Assembly (NCBI GenBank): GCA_029933115.1
Contig: JAOZOT010000031.1
Span: forward strand, 1 to 17,663
Length of the DNA: 17,663 nucleotides
Reading direction: 5' to 3'
Origin: Anaerolineae bacterium
Lineage (GTDB): Bacteria > Chloroflexota > Anaerolineae > E26-bin7
The notes beneath the pieces were generated by a model. That model did not search any database. It worked only from the letters and a program-made list of their open reading frames with translations, and was not told where the DNA came from. The position numbers were made by a program, and so were the translations under genes. Shown here piece after piece: positions 7,565 to 14,700 of the stretch; position 1 is the stretch's first letter, and the number at the start of each line of letters is the position of its first letter.

Positions 7565-7610
7565 ACATAACATAGCTGCTTTAGGCTTGAGGTGAGCCCG
7601 GGCTCTGAAA

Positions 7611-7639
7611 TTGACAAGAAAAGATAAGACGTGTATACT
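7611..7639 (+). promoter_or_regulatory. Near-consensus sigma70 promoter for the envelope gene pair
   Basis: A perfect TTGACA (7611-7616), a 17-nt spacer, and TATACT (7634-7639, one base from consensus). It lies 83 nt before the ATG at 7723 and probably also drives the lipoprotein gene that follows 39 nt after the first gene. No intrinsic terminator is visible between thrC and this promoter. Confidence 0.75.
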
Positions 7640-7722
7640 TAGAAATCAGGGAATATCTCGCAGGCTGGTGGGCAGGAAAGGGGGCTTTTGGCTCTCTTTT
7701 CAGAAATGAGGTTCGTGATCGG

Positions 7723-8490
7723 ATGCTGTTGGCGTTAAATAGATACTCCTTCTGGATATTCGGAGCTTTTCTGGCGGGCATCATCATTGGGCTTCTGGCT
7801 GCTGCTCGTTATGCCAGGGAAGCAAGGACCTCCCAGTTCTACTTTATCCGAGAGCAGGCAAGGATCAAAGCAGGTCGGGTCATGATCCTTGTCGGTTTTT
7901 TAGTCCTTGTGACCATCGCCTTAGCTATATTGATGACCGTATCCAACACGTTCACCCGCATTGCTCAGGCCAGCCCGACGCCAACGCCGACGTTGATTCC
8001 CACTGTGCCGGCTACTGCTGTTGCCACTGCAACCTCAATCCCTGTACCAAGTCCCACGCCGCAACCGACTGCCACCGCCTCTCCCAGCCCCACTATCATT
8101 CCCACTGTAGTCACTCCTTCTCCGACTCCTACTCTTATCGTGGGAGTTACGACCCCTTCACCTGACGCGACCTTCGGCGAGATCACCATGGCCCGGGGGG
8201 TAACCGAGGACAATAAACCCAAAGACCCAGGCACAGTCTTTCCGGCCGGTATTGCGCGATTGTATGCCTTTTTTGATTACCGGAATCTGTCCAATGGTGT
8301 GCTCTGGACTCAGGCCTGGTATCGAGAGGGGAAAGAAATCGGCAGTGAGAGCAGCTTGTGGGAGTGGGGTTCCTACGGGACTGCCTGGATATTCCTGAAG
8401 CCTATTGGTGGGTACTCCCGAGGAGAGTATGAGGTCAGGCTGTACATCGGCGACGAGTTGAAACAAACAGCTACCTTCACCGTGCGCTGA
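7723..8490 (+). CDS. Two-TM membrane protein with Thr/Pro-rich linker and extracytoplasmic domain
   Basis: I do not recognise a named family. The 255-residue product has two hydrophobic segments at about 8-30 and 52-72 joined by a short basic loop. A low-complexity linker of Thr, Pro, Ser, Ala and Val follows (about 83-150, with PTPTP motifs). The C-terminal domain at about 150-255 contains several aromatic positions (YAFFDYRN, WTQAWYREG, WEWGSYGTAW) and ends in GEYEVRLYIGDELKQTATF, which suggests a beta-sandwich domain. The N- and C-termini would be on the same side; the Thr/Pro stalk suggests the outside. The ribosome site is weak (GAGG about 11 nt upstream). It is followed closely by a lipoprotein gene, so the two may act together at the envelope. 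Confidence 0.75.
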   Translation: MLLALNRYSFWIFGAFLAGIIIGLLAAARYAREARTSQFYFIREQARIKAGRVMILVGFLVLVTIALAILMTVSNTFTRIAQASPTPTPTLIPTVPATAVATATSIPVPSPTPQPTATASPSPTIIPTVVTPSPTPTLIVGVTTPSPDATFGEITMARGVTEDNKPKDPGTVFPAGIARLYAFFDYRNLSNGVLWTQAWYREGKEIGSESSLWEWGSYGTAWIFLKPIGGYSRGEYEVRLYIGDELKQTATFTVR

Positions 8491-8529
8491 CGCTTTGACT
8501 GGTTCTCTTTCATGCAGGGAGAAACAGAC

Positions 8530-9429
8530 GTGAATCATGTCTGGAAGACGCTGCCGGTCCTCATCCTGTTAACCACGATAGCAGTCTGTCTCTCCACCGG
8601 CTGTGGTTCCTCGCTCACTCCTTATCCTACCTACACCCCCTATCCCACGTATACTCCCTATCCGACCTGTGCCCCGGCCGCTGAGAGCGAACTCATCTGG
8701 CTTGGCGAACCCCGCGAGAGTCTGGTATCCTGGGAAGAGGCAGCTCAGTACTATGGCCAGATGGTCACAGTAGAAGGCACTGTGGTTGAAACGTATAATG
8801 CAGGCAGTGCGGTCTTTTTGAATTTTCACCAGGACTATGCTGAGCATTTCAAGGTGGTTATCTTTCCCGGTGATTGGGCTAAATTTCCAGAACCGCCGGA
8901 AGAGTTGTTCAGAGGACGGTTGATACGGGTCACAGGGGTAGTGCAGGAATACAAGGGCGCACCGGAGATCATCGTTGAGGAGCCGAGCCAGATTGAGATG
9001 GCTCTGTCAGCGTATGACCTCGTCCGCCTCCCTGGTTGTACTCCCTGTGCTCCCTGCCCTCCGTGTCCTGGTGGCACTCCAGAGGCTTCGCCTGTGGCCG
9101 TCACCGCCGCTGCTCCTCCGGCGTCTCCAACCCTGCCGGCCGTCGTCTCCTGGCAGGATGCGGCCCAATACTACGGTCAGACGGTCACCGTTGAAGGGAC
9201 GGTGGTGGATACGTACAATTCGGGCAGAGTGGTCTTCCTGAACTTTGACCGGGACTACAGAAGCACTTTTAAGGTGGTCATCTTTCCCGACGACTGGCCC
9301 AAGTTCCCTGAGCCGCCAGAGGATCTCTTTCGAGGCAAGAAGGTACGGGTGAGGGGGGCGGTCAAGGAGTACCAGGGTGCGCCGGAGATCATTGTCGAGG
9401 AACCAGAGCAGATTGAGATACTGGAATAG
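8530..9429 (+). CDS. Lipoprotein with two tandem OB-fold-like domains
   Basis: The 299-residue product has a signal peptide (about 1-24) ending in a lipobox-like LSTGC, with C25 as the likely lipidated cysteine. A short six-residue repeat, YPTYTP, occurs two and a half times at about 32-46. Residues 67-157 and 207-297 are the same 91-residue domain aligned without gaps, 67 of 91 identical by my count. The small beta-rich pattern (VTVEGTVV, VFLNF, FKVVIFP, RVTGVV) fits the OB-fold of nucleic-acid-binding or nuclease-like exported proteins. No catalytic residues of micrococcal nuclease are evident. The linker between copies contains CTPCAPCPPC. The GTG at 8530 has AGGGAG 8 nt upstream; the ATG at 8512 has no ribosome site. 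Ligand unknown. Confidence 0.78.
   Translation: MNHVWKTLPVLILLTTIAVCLSTGCGSSLTPYPTYTPYPTYTPYPTCAPAAESELIWLGEPRESLVSWEEAAQYYGQMVTVEGTVVETYNAGSAVFLNFHQDYAEHFKVVIFPGDWAKFPEPPEELFRGRLIRVTGVVQEYKGAPEIIVEEPSQIEMALSAYDLVRLPGCTPCAPCPPCPGGTPEASPVAVTAAAPPASPTLPAVVSWQDAAQYYGQTVTVEGTVVDTYNSGRVVFLNFDRDYRSTFKVVIFPDDWPKFPEPPEDLFRGKKVRVRGAVKEYQGAPEIIVEEPEQIEILE
8728..9420 (+). repeat. Intragenic tandem domain duplication
   Basis: Bases 8728-9000 and 9148-9420 are two 273-nt copies encoding the same 91-residue domain without insertion or deletion, separated by a 147-nt Pro/Cys-rich linker. The nucleotide sequences are also clearly alike, for example around aaggtggtYatctttcccg, implying a relatively recent duplication. 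Confidence 0.85.
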
Positions 9430-9482
9430 ACGCTAGAGCCGAGTTGACAGTGCACTTCGAACCTTAAAATTTTGCAAAGCTA

Positions 9483-9511
9483 TTGACAAGTGAGCAAAAG
9501 TATGATATTAT
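9483..9511 (+). promoter_or_regulatory. Sigma70-type promoter of the ilvD attenuator leader
   Basis: A perfect TTGACA (9483-9488), a 17-nt spacer, and TATTAT (9506-9511). Transcription would begin near 9518, about 24 nt before the leader-peptide start. An alternative TATGAT at 9501 is too close to the -35 box. Confidence 0.75.
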
Positions 9512-9541
9512 TGTATCCAAATTGAGAAGGGTGATTTGTCT

Positions 9542-9643
9542 GTGAGTCCGACATTGCTTCCCAACACCATTATTATTAGCCTGGTATTGATTGAGCTCCT
9601 TATTGTTAAGGAGCTAATGGTGGTTGGGAGGAAGTCGGATTGA
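9542..9643 (+). CDS. ilvD leader peptide (branched-chain amino-acid attenuator)
   Basis: A 33-codon open frame, GTG to TGA, encoding VSPTLLPNTIII-SLVLIELLIVKELMVV-type sequence: 7 Leu, 5 Ile and 4 Val (excluding the start) among 32 residues, with three consecutive ATT codons at 9569-9577. Such a run is the hallmark of an ilv leader peptide, whose translation, not its product, is the function. A GAAGGG ribosome site (9526-9531) lies 10 nt upstream; the in-frame TTG at 9536 is an alternative start. The stop codon sits immediately after segment 2 of the attenuator, as the mechanism requires. It was found from the codon content and RNA pairing; homology was not available to test it. Confidence 0.85.
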   Translation: MSPTLLPNTIIISLVLIELLIVKELMVVGRKSD

Positions 9644-9700
9644 CTGTATAGCTGTAATTGTATCTTGTTCCGCGAGAAGCCTCCCAACCGGGAGGCTTCT
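9545..9700 (+). promoter_or_regulatory. Ribosome-mediated transcription attenuator controlling ilvD
   Basis: Three mutually exclusive pairings are visible. Segment 1:2 pairs 9557-9565 with 9623-9631 (9 bp, one G-U) and continues 9566-9572 with 9615-9621, over a basal stem 9547-9552 with 9634-9639; the small hairpin 9594-9602/9607-9615 sits at its tip. Segment 2:3 (antiterminator) pairs ggttgggagg (9622-9631) with cctcccaacc (9680-9689), a perfect 10 bp. Segment 3:4 is the terminator. A ribosome stalled on the Ile/Leu/Val codons would cover segment 1 and favour 2:3 (readthrough); a ribosome reaching the stop at 9641 would cover segment 2 and favour termination. The pairings are seen directly; the regulation is inference from the enteric ilv and trp models. 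Confidence 0.85.
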
Positions 9701-9707
9701 TCTTTTT
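9675..9707 (+). terminator. Attenuator terminator (segments 3:4)
   Basis: A perfect 11-bp stem, agaagcctccc (9675-9685) with gggaggcttct (9690-9700), a 4-nt aacc loop, then tcttttt. It lies 32 nt after the leader-peptide stop and about 280 nt before ilvD. Its 5' half is the strand captured by the antiterminator. Confidence 0.92.
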
Positions 9708-9836
9708 GGTGATTTTGAGCCGCTCTGGAATAATTGAGGTGTTGAGGCACGGTGCCTCCTGGCGATGGCGCCTTTGTCCTGGCGGGTGATGACGCTTCCG
9801 GGCAAGGGCTTTTTATTGGATTTTGGGCTATGTATG

Positions 9837-9940
9837 AAGCCCCCGTCACAGGCGGGGGTGAGGTCACAGCTATGCCGGGTACCAGGTGCGAGTAGAAGCG
9901 TGGGCCGGCTATCACAGACCCCCGGCTTCGCAGGGGGCTT
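9837..9940. repeat. REPIN-like inverted pair of GC hairpins in the ilvD leader
   Basis: aagccccc (9837-9844) pairs with gggggctt (9933-9940), and cgggggt (9853-9859) pairs with acccccg (9918-9924), giving nested stems. Each side can instead form its own local hairpin (ccccc...ggggg). An inner gccgg/ccggc pair lies between them, and a tcacag motif recurs at 9846, 9864 and 9912. The layout matches two REP units in inverted orientation, similar to the element at 4185. A structured 5' leader RNA is the alternative. The remainder of 9708-9988 shows only a small gaggca/tgcctc hairpin at 9744-9758 and no convincing gene. Confidence 0.55.
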
Positions 9941-9988
9941 GAAGTCAATTATGCTGAGAAGCTATGATTTTGGCATCAAGGGGGTGCA

Positions 9989-11671
9989 ATGAGAAGCGAC
10001 GTTGTAAAGCGAGGTGTGGAGCGGGCTCCCCATCGTTCTCTGCTGAGGGCGCTGGGCTGCACACAGCGGGAGATAGATCAACCTTTTGTCGGGGTGGTCA
10101 ATTCTTTCAGTGAGATCATTCCAGGCCATGTCCATCTGCGCCGGGTGGCCGACGCGGTAAAGGCGGGCATCCGCGCCGCTGGCGGCACGCCTTTCGAGTG
10201 TTCCACTATCGGCGTGTGCGATGGCCTAGCCATGAATCATCCGGGTATGAAGTTCTCTCTGCCCAGCCGCGAGCTCATCGCAGATTCGGTGGAGGTTGTG
10301 GCCCAGGCCCACGCTTTCGATGCCCTGGTGCTCATCCCCAATTGTGACAAGATTATCCCCGGCATGTTGATGGCCGCAGCACGTCTCAACATCCCAACCA
10401 TCGTGGTCAGCGGCGGGCCGATGCTGGCCGGCCGGCTGGGCAACAAACTGGTTGACCTGGCCGATGTGTTTATGGCTGTGGGAGCCGTAACTCGTGGGGA
10501 GATGCCAGAAGAGGAGTTGGAGCGACTGGAGAGAGTGGCCTGCCCAGGCTGTGGCTCTTGCGCCGGGATGTTCACCGCCAACACGATGAACTGTCTGACC
10601 GAGGCCCTGGGGATGGGGCTACCTGGCAACGGTACTATCCCGGCCGTGCACGCGGACCGTATCCAACTGGCCAGGCGAGCTGGCCGGCAAGTGCTGGACC
10701 TGCTGGCCCAGGATGTGAGACCTCTGGACATCCTGACCGAGGCCGCTTTTCGCAACGCTTTCACTGTGGACATGGCCCTGGGTGGTTCCACCAATTCCAT
10801 CTTGCACCTGCTGGCCATCGCCCACGAAGCAGGAGTCAGCTTGTCCCTGGCCGAGTTGAACGATTTCAGCGCCCGTACTCCACATCTATGCAAGATGAGC
10901 CCGGCCGCCGGTGGGCATCACCTGGAGGAACTGAACGAGGCGGGTGGCATCCCGGCGGTGATGGCCGAGTTGCTGGCGGCCGGTCTGCTGGACGGCGGGG
11001 CTCTGACGGTGACCGGCAGGCCTCTGGCGGAGAATCTGGCTACAGCTCGCGTCCGTGACCGTCAGGTCATCCGCTCTCTCGATGACCCGTACTCGGTCAG
11101 CGGCGGGCTGGCTATCCTGTTTGGCAATCTGGCTCCGCAGGGAGCTGTCGTCAAGCAGGCCGTCGTTGCTCCGCAGATGCTCACCCATCGCGGGCCGGCT
11201 CGCGTCTTTGATTCTGAGGAAGAGGCCACGCAGGCTATCTTGGCAGGGCGGTTCGAGGCCGGTGACGTGCTCGTCATCCGCTACGAAGGGCCAAGGGGTG
11301 GCCCCGGTATGCGGGAGATGCTGACCCCGACCTCGTTGCTGTCGGGGATGGGGGTGGATGACAAAGTGGCTCTCTTGACCGATGGGCGTTTCTCTGGAGC
11401 CACACGGGGAGCGGCCATTGGTCACATCTCGCCCGAGGCTGCTGCAGGCGGGCCGCTGGCCGCTGTGCAAAACGGTGACCTTATCACTATTGACATCCCT
11501 GGCCACAGCCTGACTCTGGAAGTGCCGGAGGGAGAGGTGCAAGAACGCCTGTCCCGTCTCCCTGCCTGGGAGCCTCGCATCAAATCCGGCTACCTCAAAC
11601 GTTACGCCGAAGCAGTCTCATCGGCCAGTGCGGGGGCGGTGTTCACGAAGAACAAAACAGCAAACCGATAG
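9989..11671 (+). CDS. ilvD: Dihydroxy-acid dehydratase
   Basis: IlvD dehydrates 2,3-dihydroxy-3-methylbutanoate and -pentanoate to the keto acids in valine, isoleucine and (via valine) leucine synthesis. The 560-residue product has the full family length. Iron-sulphur ligand candidates are C119 in PNCDKIIPGM and the CPGCGSCAGMFTANTM cluster (C185, C188, C191). The segment VNSFSEIIPGHVHL carries Gly (G46) where plant-type [2Fe-2S] enzymes carry a third cysteine, so it resembles the E. coli-type enzyme. VDMALGGSTNSILHL is the other signature. A GGGGG ribosome site precedes the ATG. Expression is probably set by the upstream attenuator. No ilvB, ilvN or intact ilvC follows; the next gene is convergent and of foreign character. 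Confidence 0.96.
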   Translation: MRSDVVKRGVERAPHRSLLRALGCTQREIDQPFVGVVNSFSEIIPGHVHLRRVADAVKAGIRAAGGTPFECSTIGVCDGLAMNHPGMKFSLPSRELIADSVEVVAQAHAFDALVLIPNCDKIIPGMLMAAARLNIPTIVVSGGPMLAGRLGNKLVDLADVFMAVGAVTRGEMPEEELERLERVACPGCGSCAGMFTANTMNCLTEALGMGLPGNGTIPAVHADRIQLARRAGRQVLDLLAQDVRPLDILTEAAFRNAFTVDMALGGSTNSILHLLAIAHEAGVSLSLAELNDFSARTPHLCKMSPAAGGHHLEELNEAGGIPAVMAELLAAGLLDGGALTVTGRPLAENLATARVRDRQVIRSLDDPYSVSGGLAILFGNLAPQGAVVKQAVVAPQMLTHRGPARVFDSEEEATQAILAGRFEAGDVLVIRYEGPRGGPGMREMLTPTSLLSGMGVDDKVALLTDGRFSGATRGAAIGHISPEAAAGGPLAAVQNGDLITIDIPGHSLTLEVPEGEVQERLSRLPAWEPRIKSGYLKRYAEAVSSASAGAVFTKNKTANR

Positions 11672-11702
11672 CAGTTGCCTTTACTGTTATCGGCTTGCTG
11701 TT
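11656..11702. terminator. Long hairpin between convergent ilvD and the SIR2-HDAC gene
   Basis: A 20-nt stem (11656-11675 with 11683-11702; one mismatch, one G-U) with a 7-nt loop overlaps the ilvD stop codon. The T tract is weak on the plus strand, while the minus strand reads T-rich after the stem (ttttgttcttc). It plausibly serves as a terminator for the minus-strand gene and perhaps for both directions. It also marks the left edge of the low-GC island. Confidence 0.6.
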
Positions 11703-11724
11703 GTTAGAGCAAGAAAGGGTTGGG

Positions 11725-14700
11725 TTATCCCGATACGTTATCTATAATACCAACGCCCACAAGGGCACGACGGATAAGCGTATCATTTTCAATATGAATC
11801 ATGCGTAGAATATTATCGGGACTATGCTTCTCCAGTAGATCACTAACAGCAGTAGATGGATTGATTTTACCACTGGCGCACTTTTCAACTAGCTCGTTGA
11901 AGGGGATAGTAATCTCACCCATCGCTACAGCGTGATTATGTAGCATTTGGACAGCACTGGTAGTGATACCCGGTGTGACGTAGAAGGCTCTCTTCAGCAA
12001 CTTGTCTAACCCGACAGAATCGGGATGTTGCATATCAAGCCCTACCCCTACGACGATCAGGAGTTGAGATTGATCAGGAGATTGATTTTCTCGAGCGAGA
12101 TTCCATCGAAAATAGGTGTCAATGTTGATTTTGTCAATTATTGGCTTGCTGTTAGCCGGGGCATTTTGTCTGGTAGGGGAAAGGATCATTGCCTTGTCAA
12201 CAATCTCCTTAGTCTTAGCCTCGGCTAACATGACAACTGCTAGGGTCGGACTATACAGGCCCTCTCTCAACTTCTCCATCTCGTCAAATAAAAGCCGGTA
12301 GATTTGGAGTATGCTAGCACCAAGATTGCTTTCGAAATAGAACGACGCATGTATACCACCATCCCACCTGATGAAGAATGGTGTGAAGATAGAGCTGTCA
12401 CGCCCTTCAATACGAGGGGCATGCTCTTCCAGCCCAGATGGCATCCAAATGGGTATTCCGCCGATGGTTATGAACTCTCCCAGATGTTGCAAAGCCCAAT
12501 CATTGTCAGGGCCTGTTGCCCCTCCTCCCAAACCGAACGGGACGTGTGATAGGCAACGCAGGGATGCTTTATCACAGCGAGAATATAAGATGGTCTTAAC
12601 ATCACCGACCAATTCCAATTCCGAATGGACCTTCAAGTCATGAGTCAAGAGTTGTATTTTATGAGGGTACAGTTCTGAATCATAGTCATCGCGAGAATAT
12701 AAAGGATAGGCCCTCTGAGAAGCCAGCTTATCCATTTCGTTAATGACGGTACGTATTGCTTTCACAACATCCGAGTCCACTTCATCCAGAGACGGGCGTT
12801 GCACATCTGAGAGCGGTTTGTCAAGACCCTCGGCGAAACCGTCAAGCATGTGCTTGACACAATCTCCCAAGGCCTCCAATGCATATCCACCCTCAAGGGC
12901 TGCTACAATGCCAACCCGCCCCTTCCCCGCGCCAGCTTTTCCGGCTCTTTGAGCGATGCTGGCAAGCATGTGTCCTAGATAGCGGTAAGATTCTTCAGTC
13001 AACTGCATGTCTGTGAAGTGATCATCCCGGTGGGAGTCGAAGCCCGCCGACAGAAAGATAAAGTCGGGGCAAAACCGTTGTGCAATTGGCCAGAAGAGAT
13101 GATCTAGCACGAATTTGTACGTCTTGTCGTCACTATTTTCTGGAATCGGCACACCAAAGCTGTATCCCATCCCGTCTCCCTGGCCAATGTCATGAGGAAG
13201 GCCTGTTCCAGGATGGACCAAACGCTGCTGGATAGAGAAATATAGGACGCTATTGTCATCACGGAACGTGTGATAAGTATTGTAGCCGTGGTGATTATCA
13301 CAATCAAAAATGAGTATTCGCGGGCGATAGTCTGGATTGCCATCGGGTGACCATGCCTGGGCATATCTCTGCTGCAGGTGCCTGACAGCAATCGCTACAT
13401 TGTTAAAGATGCAAATCCTGTTGGTTGCCAGATGTCCTGGCGGACGAACAAGTGCGAATATCATGTCATATTTGCCCTCAGCAACGTCACTGGCTGCCTG
13501 CATCACACCACCCGCGGCCCAACATGCTAGGTCGTATGATTCTGGCCGGATTTGAAAATCGTATTCTTCCAGATAGACGACTTGCTTCTCTCCAAGGGGT
13601 TTGCGTTTTAGGCTCTCGCTGGCGGTCTTAACCTGTTGGATGTAATATCCATCATGTACCAGCAGGAGGTCATCCTCTTTGGCTTGGGAGTCTGCTCTGA
13701 GCGCTACTAGCTCGTACTTGTCTTCATGCTGCTCCAGTACATCAATGATTGCTTCGAGGCGCTCGCCGCATTCAGGGTGATTGTAGAATTCAGCCGCTAG
13801 GTAGCGGGGATGAGTAAGCCAGCCAATACGACGTTTGCCGAGGCCTGTTGCAGGATCAGGCACAGGGAGATTCCAATTGGCTGAGGGTGCTGACCTCGCA
13901 AGGGCCTCGCGAATCCCGTAACGGACCCATTGTTCCCGTACAGTGTTACCTCGCTCAAGACTTTGTTGCCACATGGACTGCCACAGGTTGCATATCCCTT
14001 GGGGGTCTGCAGCTGCCCACTTCGCCAGCGATTCTGCGACTGCATAACGCGTATAGGCAGAGCAGTCTTTTGCGTTGGCGATGTTCATTAGAGTTTGCAG
14101 TCCTCTCCGTCTAGCCGTTAGACTCTCGTAGTTGGCGTGTTCACCCAAGGTCTCAGCAACGCTACGGCGTACCCATCGCGGCTCGCTATTCCAATCGAGA
14201 TTCTCAAGGAATGACCAAGTCCCATCCTGTTCCCGCTCCAAGCTAATGAGAACTGAAAGCAAACGCCCTCGAACAAGTTGGTTATCTGTCTGACGCAACA
14301 TTCTTTTGACGATGTTCACTAGATGCTGGATCTTAGAGTTGTCGCTGTTTCTAATCCCACGTGCGAGCTTCAAGCAAGCATAGGCTACAGCTCGCTTGAT
14401 CCAGAAGTCTGCTTCCGCACCCAAATACGAGAGGCTATTTGTGAGCTCGGTCCAGTCCGCTTCCTGTTTGAGGTCGCCTAGTATCTCTGCTGCGAAGAGT
14501 CTCTTTGTAAATTTAGGATCTGCTGACCAATTGTCCAGCACCTCTGATACAAACTGCGTAGCTCTTCCGCTGCGTAGCAAATTGGTCAAAGTCCGTTCTA
14601 ACTCCCAACGTAGAACGAAATCGGACTGCTCACCCATCAGCTCGATGATCTCGAGCAATCTTTTTCGATCATCAGGGTGTTTGAATTGGCCCTCATTATT

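Noticed and set aside
7593..7604. Palindrome gagcccgggctc after thrC as a terminator.
   Set aside because: No loop and no following T run; probably a chance palindrome.
9501..9506. TATGAT as the -10 box of the ilvD leader promoter.
   Set aside because: Only 12 nt separate it from TTGACA; TATTAT at 9506 has the correct 17-nt spacer.
9518..9707. Interpretation of the ilvD leader as a free-standing structured RNA such as 6S RNA, or as a small membrane peptide gene.
   Set aside because: The Ile/Leu/Val codon run, the exact 2:3 alternative pairing and the position upstream of ilvD are explained much better by attenuation.
9708..9988. T-box or other riboswitch in the second half of the ilvD leader.
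   Set aside because: No T-box antiterminator consensus and no second terminator before ilvD; the pairing looks like inverted REP units.
9765..9992. Plus-strand open frame of 75 codons ending over the ilvD start.
   Set aside because: No ribosome site, no family resemblance, and it runs through the nested GC hairpins of the leader; more likely untranslated.
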